A program made the position numbers and the translations under genes. From Planctomycetales bacterium (GTDB taxonomy: Bacteria > Planctomycetota > Planctomycetia > Planctomycetales > Planctomycetaceae), in contig JAPLOA010000070.1 in assembly GCA_026400835.1 (NCBI GenBank), positions 1-64,000 of the forward strand: 64,000 bases of DNA, given 5' to 3'. The notes under the pieces are model-generated. The model searched no databases. It saw only the letters and a list, made by a program, of their open reading frames with translations, and was not told where the DNA came from. Positions 44,674 to 52,951 of the stretch are shown here, one piece after another (position 1 is the stretch's first letter; each line of letters starts with the position of its first letter).

Positions 44674-45123
44674 ATGTTGCGATCAGAACTCATCCATCCA
44701 CAAATCTCTCAGATTCTCGCTCGAGCCGGCCATAGTTCGAAAGTGCTGATTGCTGACGGAAATTATCCGGCATCATCTGCAATTGGTCCTAAGGCCGAGT
44801 TGATCAGTTTGAACCTCGCACCCGGGCTGGTCACAGTGGCTCAGGTTCTGCGTGTACTCCTGACCGCGATCCCCGTTGAAGCCGTCAATACGATGGGCAT
44901 GCCGGAAGATGATCCCTACCGATTACCACATGATCCACCGGTCTGGAGCGATTACCGGAAGATACTGGTGGACGCTGGCCAGTCGATTGAGCTGCAGCCG
45001 ATCTCTCGCTGGGATTTTTATGACGCTGTTGATTCTCGCGATCACGTTCTGACCATTCAGACGGGCGATCAGGCGTTGTGGGCCAATCTGCTGCTGACCG
45101 TCGGGGTCCGGAAGGCTCAGTAG
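44674..45123 (+). CDS. RbsD/FucU family sugar mutarotase-like protein
   Basis: From ATG 44674 (AAGGA about 11 bases upstream) the protein has 149 residues, the usual size. The family block AGHSSKVLIADGNYPA contains the His and Asp that catalyse anomer exchange in RbsD/FucU. Later blocks are ISLNLAPGLVTVAQVL and FYDAVDSRDHVLTIQTGD. It should convert alpha and beta forms of a sugar such as fucose or ribose, though no sugar transporter or kinase is near. It follows the DHPS-like gene by 179 bases and may be separately transcribed. Confidence 0.88.
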   Translation: MLRSELIHPQISQILARAGHSSKVLIADGNYPASSAIGPKAELISLNLAPGLVTVAQVLRVLLTAIPVEAVNTMGMPEDDPYRLPHDPPVWSDYRKILVDAGQSIELQPISRWDFYDAVDSRDHVLTIQTGDQALWANLLLTVGVRKAQ

Positions 45124-45463
45124 GGAGCGTCCGAGGTTTGGGCTGTTGATGTTCGAGGTGTGCGGTTCCAGCAGTGGACACTGCACGCCTTGGCGCGGCC
45201 TTTTCAGGCTGTCGCCTTGTTCAGCGCCGTCTGAAAATGCCGGGCCGTTTATGGCAGACCCTGTTGATTTCCACAGTTATAGGGCTTCCGGAGGTTTCCG
45301 GAGTCTCAAGGCCCGGAGGTTGGGTAGAATCGGTCTTCTGTGAAGTTTGCCTCATCTGGTATGCTTCCGCGAGTGTTCGGAAGGGCAGTTTGTCAGATCT
45401 GGATTTGGTCGCCTTCGGATCGTGAACCACGATTACAAGTCATTGCATCGGGAGAATTCTCAG
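45124..45463. other. Intergenic region with a weak hairpin
   Basis: An imperfect hairpin (ggccttttcag paired with ctgaaaatgcc, about 45196-45245) lies shortly after the RbsD-like gene and may help end its transcript. No gene is supported. Confidence 0.5.
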
Positions 45464-46348
45464 ATGGTGTCGCGTTTGATGTCAGCGTTTTCTGTTCTGT
45501 CTGTTTTCTTTGCAGTCGCAATGACAGCTTCGGCTCAGGACAGCCTTGCGTGGAAGTTCGAGTCTGGTGAATCGCTGAAATATGTTGTTCAGCAGAGTAC
45601 ACAGATGGTGATGAATGCTGATGGAAAGCAAAACACCATGAACATGGAACAGACCATGGACATGGTGTGGAAGGTGACTTCCGCAGCCGGGAACGGTGGC
45701 TTCAAAATGTCACAGAGTGTCGAAAGAGTTCAGGTGAAAACAGAAGGAGGGGCCTTCGGTGTTGTCCAGTTCGACAGCAACAGCAAAGAGCCAGTGACAT
45801 CGCCTGTCGTTAAATCAATGGCTGAATCCTTCAGAAAGATTGTGGGTCAGGAATTCGCTGTCACTATGCAGCCCACGGGAAAGGTGACAGAAGTTGTTGT
45901 TCCGGAAGATCTGCTGAAGGCACTGACGGACTCCGTTCAGAACAGCAATGTGATCAACGAAGACACATTGAAGCAGATGATGTCTCAGTCTCCGGTTACA
46001 TTCCCTGGTCAGCCTTTGAAAAAGGGCGAGTCGTGGGAAAGCAGCCAGAAGGTCGAATTGCCTTTCGGCACGATGACCGTTGTTTCGAAGCTGGTCTATG
46101 AAGGAACCGAAGAAGGCGTTGCGCGGATTTCTCAGTCGCCTCGGATTGAAGTTCTTCCTCGTGAAGGTGCCGAAATCACGATGACAATGAAGAAGTCCGA
46201 AGGCAAGGGACTTGTCTTGTTTGATGTCGCACGAGGACGCATTACCAAGTCGGATCTGGATCTCAAGCTGGACCTGGAAGTCAAACGGCTGAACAACGCC
46301 GTTCAGCAATCAATGCGTCAGAAAACGTCGATGGTGCTGGCTGAATAA
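45464..46348 (+). CDS. Secreted DUF6263-like protein
   Basis: I start at ATG 45464, where GGGAG lies about 10 bases upstream and a signal peptide follows at once (MVSRLMSAFSVLSVFFAVAMTASAQ). The 294-residue protein has a beta-rich look with pairs such as LAWKFESGESLKYVVQQST and PLKKGESWESSQKVELPFG, which I associate with the DUF6263 family. The function is unknown. It ends in a good hairpin terminator. Confidence 0.82.
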   Translation: MVSRLMSAFSVLSVFFAVAMTASAQDSLAWKFESGESLKYVVQQSTQMVMNADGKQNTMNMEQTMDMVWKVTSAAGNGGFKMSQSVERVQVKTEGGAFGVVQFDSNSKEPVTSPVVKSMAESFRKIVGQEFAVTMQPTGKVTEVVVPEDLLKALTDSVQNSNVINEDTLKQMMSQSPVTFPGQPLKKGESWESSQKVELPFGTMTVVSKLVYEGTEEGVARISQSPRIEVLPREGAEITMTMKKSEGKGLVLFDVARGRITKSDLDLKLDLEVKRLNNAVQQSMRQKTSMVLAE

Positions 46349-46424
46349 CTCGATGTCTCGTTGGCTAATTGTCAGGATTGAAAAAAGCAGGCCAGCTTTC
46401 TGAATTCTGAAGAATTTACACGAC

Positions 46425-46463
46425 AGGGCCGCAGAGGAACGCTGAAAGTTCTTCTGCGGCCCT
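46425..46463 (+). terminator. Hairpin terminator after the DUF6263-like gene
   Basis: Stem of about 16 bp (46425-46440 and 46448-46463) with one internal mismatch and a 7-base loop, followed by a short T-rich stretch (tattctttg). Confidence 0.65.
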
Positions 46464-46512
46464 TATTCTTTGAGTGTCAACTTGCAATTTTTTCGCGCCG
46501 GGAGCCTGAGCT

Positions 46513-47079
46513 GTGAAACGAATTTTTCTGACTCTGGCCATCCTTGCCAACATTATCATGATCATTGCCATGGTGCTGGGGTTACAAGTCGGCGATCCAA
46601 TGCTGGCCAATGGTCGGGACCCCGAGGTCAATCATCGCATCGGCACACATATTTTGATTGGGCTGGGAGCACTCACCGGAACTACGATGGTTCACGCCCT
46701 GATCTTCACCTACTTTATGGGGACCAGTCGGTGGATTGAAGAGACTTCCGCGGCGTACAGCCTTTCCGGGGATTTCCACCGTCGCAATCAGAAGATCAAG
46801 TATGGAATCCTGCCCGGGATTCTGATCAGTTTTCTGATGATCCTTGCGACCGGCTGTTTTGGTGCAATTGCCGACCCGGCGACCGCCGTGGAACTCGGGA
46901 GCAAGTTTGGCGTATCGGACTCCACGATTCATTTTGCTGCAGCCGTATCGACATGGCTGGTCACGCTCATCGTCAACTTCACGCAATACATCGCGATTGC
47001 AAGAAACAGTGCGATTGTCGAAGGAGTACTGGCCGAAGTCAGGCGGATCCGTCTGGATCGTGGTTTGCCTGTCGATTAG
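46513..47079 (+). CDS. Four-helix conserved membrane protein
   Basis: Starts at GTG 46513 with GGAG about 9 bases upstream. The 188 residues contain four hydrophobic segments at about 5-24, 44-68, 98-120 and 138-160, with HRIGTHILIGLGALTGTTMVHALIFTYFMGTSRWIEET and STWLVTLIVNFTQYIAIARN as distinctive parts. Several helices contain His and Thr, which could bind a metal or haem, but no motif is decisive. The family is not recognised. It ends about 85 bases before the stop of the convergent DUF1080 gene. Confidence 0.75.
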   Translation: MKRIFLTLAILANIIMIIAMVLGLQVGDPMLANGRDPEVNHRIGTHILIGLGALTGTTMVHALIFTYFMGTSRWIEETSAAYSLSGDFHRRNQKIKYGILPGILISFLMILATGCFGAIADPATAVELGSKFGVSDSTIHFAAAVSTWLVTLIVNFTQYIAIARNSAIVEGVLAEVRRIRLDRGLPVD

Positions 47080-47164
47080 TTGTCGGCCGATCAGGCTGAA
47101 TTGTCAGGGCAAAGAACCGGGCCTGGTGGCTGAGTGCAACACAGGCCCGGTGCTGGCTGAGAAC

Positions 47165-48001
47165 TTACTTTTTCTCTTCTGCAGTTGTCTCCGTTTTCTC
47201 TTCCTGCTTTGGCTCTTCTTTCTTCTTCTGCTCCAGATTGAACGGAGCGCTGACGCGACGACCTGTCGGTGGTTTGATTTCTCGCACCCAGATGTTGCGG
47301 AATTTGACAGCGTCACCGTGGAATTGCAGAGAGATTGGACCGGTCTCTGCATGGGGCTTGTAGTGGGGCGCATCGACGAAACTGGTCGGGCCTTCCAATT
47401 CAAAATGATTGAGCATAAGTACGCCGTTTTGAATCAGAGTCACGTATCCGGGCTTCACGACATCTCCGTTGCTGCGAAATCGCGGAGCGTTGAAGATGAT
47501 GTCGTAGTAGTTCCATTCGCCCGGCTTTCGCATCGCATTGGCCAGAGGAGGTGTTTGCTTGTAGATCGAACCAGCCTGACCGTCGAAGTACGTCGGGTTC
47601 TCAAAAGAATCCAGAACCTGAACTTCGTAAAGTCCCATCAGATAGCAACCACTGTTGCCTCGCCCCTGACCCTCGCCGCGGATCTCTGTGGGAGCAGACC
47701 ATTCGAGATGTAGCTGCATATCACCGAAGCTCTGTTTTGATGTGATAGCGGTTTCCTGAGGAATGGCGACTCCGTCCTGAATCTTCCATTTTTCACCGTT
47801 GTGCCAGGCATCCAGATTGGTGCCGTCAAACAGCACGATGGCGTCAGATGGTGGTGCGTCGTCGGTCGTGCCGGGAGTGACCAAAGCTGGTTCCTGCCAC
47901 TCGATGCCACTCTTCCATTCCTGAGCCGATAATGTGCCAGAAGCAGCCGCCACGAGAGCGGCGACCGGAAGACCAAAACGTAGGAATCCTGCAGAGAACA
48001 T
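47165..48001 (-). CDS. Secreted DUF1080 (3-keto-disaccharide hydrolase-like) protein
   Basis: From ATG 48001 the 278 residues begin with a signal peptide (FLRFGLPVAALVAAASGTLSAQ). The DUF1080 jelly roll shows AIVLFDGTNLDAWHNGEKW, then QLHLEWSAP, GNSGCYLMGLYEVQVLDSF and GPISLQFHGDAVKFRNIWVRE. The tail is Lys/Glu-rich. The longer frame upstream to 48178 lacks a signal peptide at its start. Unlike the copy at 10875, it is a stand-alone domain. The probable role is hydrolysis of oxidised disaccharides outside the cytoplasm, by family. Confidence 0.9.
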   Translation of the reverse strand: MFSAGFLRFGLPVAALVAAASGTLSAQEWKSGIEWQEPALVTPGTTDDAPPSDAIVLFDGTNLDAWHNGEKWKIQDGVAIPQETAITSKQSFGDMQLHLEWSAPTEIRGEGQGRGNSGCYLMGLYEVQVLDSFENPTYFDGQAGSIYKQTPPLANAMRKPGEWNYYDIIFNAPRFRSNGDVVKPGYVTLIQNGVLMLNHFELEGPTSFVDAPHYKPHAETGPISLQFHGDAVKFRNIWVREIKPPTGRRVSAPFNLEQKKKEEPKQEEKTETTAEEKK

Positions 48002-48178
48002 GTGAGATAAACTCCAATTGTGGGGACGATCATCGAGAATTATTGCTTTAACCTGCCAGGAAGATCGATTGACTGACGAATCAGACGATTCTCGATTCCC
48101 TGGGCGGAATGACTCCTCATGGTAATTGGCCTCGGCATCTGAAAAAACTCTGCGAAGACTCCAACAAGGACAGATCAC

Positions 48179-49351
48179 ATGAAGATATTCTCTCCAAAGT
48201 ATCGCGAGTTGGGTGCTCTCTGGCTGATTCTTGTCATGACCGTGTCGGCCTCTGGTGCCTCACCTGTTCCCCAGCAGCGCGAAGCCGTTTCAGCGATTTC
48301 CGAAGCAGAAATCGTCGCTGCTCAGCAATTCGGACAATCGCTGTCCATCGCAGAATGGCTGGGCCCGATGGCTCCCGTGGCGTTATCTCCGTTCTTTGGA
48401 GTCGCCTGTCTGAGCGGACTGTCTCTGTTCGGGGGCAGTTGGGTGGCCAGTGGCAATCCGTTGATCGGCCCCGATTCGCCCCTGCACGATACGAGAGTCT
48501 TTGGGGTCTTCCTGGTTTTGACGTTATTGACTTCGATTCCTCGGCTCACCAAAGTCAGCAAGCCTTTTGCCCAGGCAGCCGATCAATTGGAGTCATGGTC
48601 CGGAGTTATCACCATGTTGGTGCTCCGATATATGATCTCTTCGGAGTCAGCTCTTCAGGATGAATCTGTTGCTCTGGTCCAGCTTGGGGTCTTCAGCTTT
48701 TCTGCCGACCTGGTACTGATGCTGGCCGCTGCGGTCAATATTTTTGTTATCAGTGCCGTCCGCTTCTTCTGTGAAGTCCTGATCTGGCTGACTCCAATTC
48801 CTCTGCTGGATGCCGTCTTTGAGCTTTGCAACAAGTTTGTCTGTGCAATGCTGATGGCTCTGTATGCATGGAGTCCGGTGTTGGCTCTTACTTTAAATGT
48901 CGGAATCTTCCTGGTCGCTTTGCTCGTCTTTGGCTGGGTTCATCGCAGAGAAATCTTCTTTCGCACGATGCTGTCCGACTTCCTGCGAGCCTCCTGCAGT
49001 TCTCCGCGACCGGCAGAGGCCTCCTCACTGATTGTCTTTCCGGTCCATGCGGTTGGGGCGATCAAGGCTCGTACAAAATGCGAATTGCGTCCGACAGATG
49101 GCGGATGGATGCTGACTTATGAACGCTGGTTCGGGCGTTCTCTCAATATTGCTGTCATTGGGCGATCTCAGCCTATGATTCGAGCAGGGCTCTTTTCCAA
49201 TACGATTATGTTTTCAGATCCAGTGGTCGAACTGACATTCAGTTGCCTGTACGCGGGATCTATGCCCGACATGGCGGCCAGATTCAGGTTGCCTCTGCCA
49301 GAGAACGACAGAAGTGCAGCCGATCCGAACGTAAGAGCGGAGTTTGCGTGA
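48179..49351 (+). CDS. Multi-pass membrane protein of unknown function
   Basis: A 390-residue protein with a signal-like N-terminus (ELGALWLILVMTVSASG) and about six further hydrophobic segments between residues 60 and 270. The LSPFFGVACLSGLSLFGGSW segment and the PRLTKVSKPFAQAADQLESWSG loop recall DUF4126-type membrane proteins, but I am not sure of that match. The last 120 residues are soluble and beta-rich (FPVHAVGAIKARTKCELRPTDGGW). AAGGA precedes the ATG. It is divergent from the DUF1080 gene and converges with the end of the nuo operon. Confidence 0.75.
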   Translation: MKIFSPKYRELGALWLILVMTVSASGASPVPQQREAVSAISEAEIVAAQQFGQSLSIAEWLGPMAPVALSPFFGVACLSGLSLFGGSWVASGNPLIGPDSPLHDTRVFGVFLVLTLLTSIPRLTKVSKPFAQAADQLESWSGVITMLVLRYMISSESALQDESVALVQLGVFSFSADLVLMLAAAVNIFVISAVRFFCEVLIWLTPIPLLDAVFELCNKFVCAMLMALYAWSPVLALTLNVGIFLVALLVFGWVHRREIFFRTMLSDFLRASCSSPRPAEASSLIVFPVHAVGAIKARTKCELRPTDGGWMLTYERWFGRSLNIAVIGRSQPMIRAGLFSNTIMFSDPVVELTFSCLYAGSMPDMAARFRLPLPENDRSAADPNVRAEFA

Positions 49352-49499
49352 ACCTGCTTAAGACTGAACCGCAGGAAGGTATGGGCTGTCGTTCTCAATG
49401 TGGCGTGTTGATTCAATCGTCCCGTACCCCGCGTCGGGAGGTTAACGACTCTTGCACCAGCAAAGAAAAGATCATTGTCAGTGGCGCAAAAAACCAACA

Positions 49500-49530
49500 G
49501 GTCCCTGAGGCAGGCTCAGGGGGATTAAAT
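49500..49530 (-). terminator. Possible terminator of the nuo operon
   Basis: On the minus strand a ccctgagcctgcctcaggg hairpin lies about 100 bases beyond the nuoN stop, followed within 10 bases by a T-run (the aaaaaa at about 49489-49494). The distance from stem to T-run is longer than ideal. Confidence 0.45.
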
Positions 49531-49627
49531 CAACAGACCGAAGGTGACGATCACGATCACTGAGGCGAAGTCCAGTCTTCCGGATATTCGTCGCGCGCCG
49601 CCTGCCGAGTTGTACGATCCAGGATTC

Positions 49628-51127
49628 TCAGTTCAGTGCAAGTGCTGCTGCATTCCACAGCCATTGAGGTGCTACGAACAGAACCAGAGTGGCCACAGCA
49701 CACAGGCAACCGGCAACCCACGCGACATTCTGATCGGACGGCTCTGACACAGTCGTGGACTGCTCAAAGTACATCACTGAGATCAGTCGCAGGTAATAGG
49801 TTGCTGCAATGACAGCATTGATCGCCAGCGCGACAGCAAGAATGCGACCGTCCTGCGAGCCTTCTGACCATGCGGCAAGAAACAGGTTGAGCTTCGCCAG
49901 GAATCCGCCGGTCGGAGGCAGGCCACTGAGGCCAACGACGCAAACGGTCATCATCAGAGCAATGGCGGGTTTCGTGCGGCTAAGACCAGAAAGATCAGCG
50001 ATCGCTCGAATTGGTCGACCTGCGTTCCCCGCAGCCGTGATCAAAGCGAACAGCCCGATCGTCATGACTCCGTAAACGGAAAGATAGAACAGGAGCGATG
50101 CGACGCCACTTGTCCCCTGTGACGCGTTTCCGACTGCAAGTCCAACCAGCATGTATCCTGCATGGGCAATACTGGAATACGCCAGCAGACGCAGCAGGCT
50201 TGACTGTCGCAAAGCAAGCAGGTTACCGATGACCATCGTCAAAACCGCAATGACGGTCAGAATACCTCGAACGGCTCCTTCCGGCATCCAATTCACAAAT
50301 CCTGTGAGGCCCACGCAGACAGGCAGTAGCCTCAACAACGCTGCAAAGCCTACAACCTTGGGGATAAACGAAAGCATGGCGGCTGAAGAAGGAGACACGC
50401 CCTGGAAGACGTCCGGAGCATAAAAGTGAAAAGGTACGGCCGTGAGTCGAAAACTTAGACCGGCAATAATCATGGCCAACGCAACTCGAAACATCCCATG
50501 ATCGATGGCAACTTTACCCTCTGCGGCCCTTGCGGCAATCACCGTCAGGTTTGTTGTTCCGGCAAGACCAAAAACCCAGCTGAGTCCGAAAAGCACGATG
50601 GCTGAAGAGAAGATGCTCAACAGAAAGTACTTGATCGTGGCTTCCTGTCGCATCCAGTCATGACGACCGAGATTCAGCAGGATGTAGGTCGGAATACTGA
50701 CGAGTTCCAGTCCCAGGAAGACACCCAACAGATCATTGGAGAGCGCCACGAAGTTAACACCGCAGAGAATAGCCAGCAGGCAGGCATTCGCCTCGGCCGC
50801 AATCCCGTCTTCGACCTGATCCCAAAGAATCATTGTCAGCAACATACCGAAGACGATGGAAAGTCCCCGTACAAACCACACGAACTGATCAGCCTGAAAT
50901 GGCCCCAGGCCAGAATCTGAAATCGGAGCCTTAAGCCACGCAAACCCCGCTGCTGCCAAAGCGAGAAGAGAAAGAGTACCCCAGCGATGACGCAGCCCGG
51001 GGGCCGCCTTCCCGGTTTCACTGACCAAAAACGGAGACGCCAGGAACATTATGCAGACAGTCGCGAGCAGAATGATTTCCGGAATGATCAGACCAGCAGC
51101 CTGATTAATTGCATCATACGCGGGCAC
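49628..51127 (-). CDS. nuoN: NADH-quinone oxidoreductase subunit N
   Basis: The last gene of the complex I operon. NuoN is one of the three antiporter-like proton-pumping subunits of the membrane arm. The 499 residues contain about 14 helices. Family blocks are LGLELVSIPTYILLNL, VPFHFYAPDVFQGVSPSSAAMLSFIPKVVGFAAL and GGFLAKLNLFLAA. The lysines and glutamate of the proton path fall in the usual helices. It lies 88 bases after nuoM. Confidence 0.95.
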   Translation of the reverse strand: MPAYDAINQAAGLIIPEIILLATVCIMFLASPFLVSETGKAAPGLRHRWGTLSLLALAAAGFAWLKAPISDSGLGPFQADQFVWFVRGLSIVFGMLLTMILWDQVEDGIAAEANACLLAILCGVNFVALSNDLLGVFLGLELVSIPTYILLNLGRHDWMRQEATIKYFLLSIFSSAIVLFGLSWVFGLAGTTNLTVIAARAAEGKVAIDHGMFRVALAMIIAGLSFRLTAVPFHFYAPDVFQGVSPSSAAMLSFIPKVVGFAALLRLLPVCVGLTGFVNWMPEGAVRGILTVIAVLTMVIGNLLALRQSSLLRLLAYSSIAHAGYMLVGLAVGNASQGTSGVASLLFYLSVYGVMTIGLFALITAAGNAGRPIRAIADLSGLSRTKPAIALMMTVCVVGLSGLPPTGGFLAKLNLFLAAWSEGSQDGRILAVALAINAVIAATYYLRLISVMYFEQSTTVSEPSDQNVAWVAGCLCAVATLVLFVAPQWLWNAAALALN

Positions 51128-51215
51128 GGAAGCAGTCCTTGGGACTCAGGGAAAAAACTTGCTCGTCGAGCGACAACGACTTTTATTCAGTCAGCACAAC
51201 AAAACAAAATCACAA

Positions 51216-52883
51216 CTAATCTTCAATCTTTGCAGAAGCGAAAGCCAGAGCTCCAGCAACAGGGGTTTCGATGCTTGCTGCTGCTTCCGCAGGAGCCGTA
51301 CTTCGAACTCCCTGGATGACATCCACAACAGCCTTCACATCGGGTTCGATAATCTCAATCAGACTGGCGGGCTTCAGGCCGATCCAGAGGCATAGGACTG
51401 CCAAAGGAGCGATCGCCATAAACTCGCGAGCATTCATGTCACTGACATCATCGTCATGGTCACCGTGATGTGGTTCATGCAGTGTTCCGAAGAAGACTCG
51501 CTGAACAGCAGTCAGGAGGTACCATGCTCCAAGGACAACACCAGTCGTTCCCAACGCAGCGTAGAGTCGGTTTTCTTTGAACATCCCGGCCAGAGACAGG
51601 AATTCACCAACGAACCCATTGAGCCCTGGCAGTCCGATGCTGGACATTGAGATGAAAACCATGCTGATCGCAATCATTGGAAGCCGTGTTGCGAGCCCGC
51701 CCAGATCGTCCATCATACGCGTGTGATATCGTTCGTAAACCATCCCCACGATGAGGAACAGGGCTCCTGTCGAGAGGCCGTGATTTATCATCTGCAGGAT
51801 ACTTCCTGTGATTCCTTCTGTGTTCAGGGCGAAGAGCCCCAACATGCAGAATCCGAGATGCGCAACAGAACTGTAAGCGACCAGCTTCTTGATGTCTTTC
51901 TGAGCCAGAGCACACAGTGATCCATAAATAATCCCGATGACTGAGAGCAGACCAATCACGGGCAAACCAATCGTCAACGAAGCTTCCGGAAACAACGGCA
52001 GACAGATTCGCAGGAAGCCATAGCTGCCAAGCTTCAGCAGCACACCGGCCAGCATGACACTGCCTGCCGTTGGAGCTTCCACGTGCGCCAGAGGCAGCCA
52101 CGTGTGGAACGGAAACACCGGAACTTTGATCAGGAATCCCGCCGATACTGCCAGGAAAAGAGTCACTTGCAGAGAGGCCGGGAGCGGATTTGCAACGAGC
52201 CACGCTGAGAGAGCGGGTATCGAAGTTGGATTGACCAGGCCTTGCTTCGCTACGTAAAGAACGACGTAGATCAAGCCAGACAGCGTGACCAAACTCCCTG
52301 CCAATGTGTACAGAAAGAATTTAATCGCCGCCCAGCGACGATCAGCCCCACCCCAGATTGCAATCATGAAGAACAGCGGGATGAGAGTCATTTCGAAGAA
52401 GATGTAGAACAGAACAAGGTCAAACGAGCAGAAGACCCCGATCAGACCTGTCTCAAGGATCAGGACAGCCGCATAAAACTCTGAAGCGCGATCCTTGATA
52501 GCTTCCCAGGAAATCAAAACGCTGCAAGTGGTCAACAATGTTGTCAGGGCGATCATCGTGACACTAATGCCATCCAGTCCGAAATACATTTCGAGTTGAA
52601 GGCGATCTGTTGTGGCAAGCCAGGGACGACGAAACTCAGCCTTGGGATGAACAGCCGAGGAGGCATCGGCTGAAGACAGTGCGGGGACATTCCCCGTTCC
52701 CAGCGGGTCCACGGTCACCACGGTGTATTGCGACAGCAGCAGTACGGAAAACAGCAACGCCACAGCGCTGCCACAGCAGGCGATCCAGCGAGAACTGGAC
52801 TGGTTCAGTGAGTTGCGGAACAGCATCAGCAGTAACGATGTTACGGCCGGGATTGCAAGGGTGATAAAGAGAAGAGCAATCAT
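51216..52883 (-). CDS. nuoM: NADH-quinone oxidoreductase subunit M
   Basis: An antiporter-like proton-pumping subunit of the complex I membrane arm, 555 residues. Blocks seen are FYIFFEMTLIPLFFMIAIWGG (key Glu), VFPFHTWLPLAHVEAPTAGSVMLAGVLLKLGSYGF (the family signature), and GLPGLNGFVGEFLSL. A charged loop with HHGDHDDDVSD lies near residue 480, and a Pro/Ala-rich C-terminal tail extends the protein a little beyond the usual 500-520 residues. Confidence 0.95.
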   Translation of the reverse strand: MIALLFITLAIPAVTSLLLMLFRNSLNQSSSRWIACCGSAVALLFSVLLLSQYTVVTVDPLGTGNVPALSSADASSAVHPKAEFRRPWLATTDRLQLEMYFGLDGISVTMIALTTLLTTCSVLISWEAIKDRASEFYAAVLILETGLIGVFCSFDLVLFYIFFEMTLIPLFFMIAIWGGADRRWAAIKFFLYTLAGSLVTLSGLIYVVLYVAKQGLVNPTSIPALSAWLVANPLPASLQVTLFLAVSAGFLIKVPVFPFHTWLPLAHVEAPTAGSVMLAGVLLKLGSYGFLRICLPLFPEASLTIGLPVIGLLSVIGIIYGSLCALAQKDIKKLVAYSSVAHLGFCMLGLFALNTEGITGSILQMINHGLSTGALFLIVGMVYERYHTRMMDDLGGLATRLPMIAISMVFISMSSIGLPGLNGFVGEFLSLAGMFKENRLYAALGTTGVVLGAWYLLTAVQRVFFGTLHEPHHGDHDDDVSDMNAREFMAIAPLAVLCLWIGLKPASLIEIIEPDVKAVVDVIQGVRSTAPAEAAASIETPVAGALAFASAKIED

Positions 52884-52951
52884 GTGAACTCTGCAATCAA
52901 ACTGAAAAGGGTCAACAACGCAGGACGGAGCAACTCAGAAGCGACATCGGA

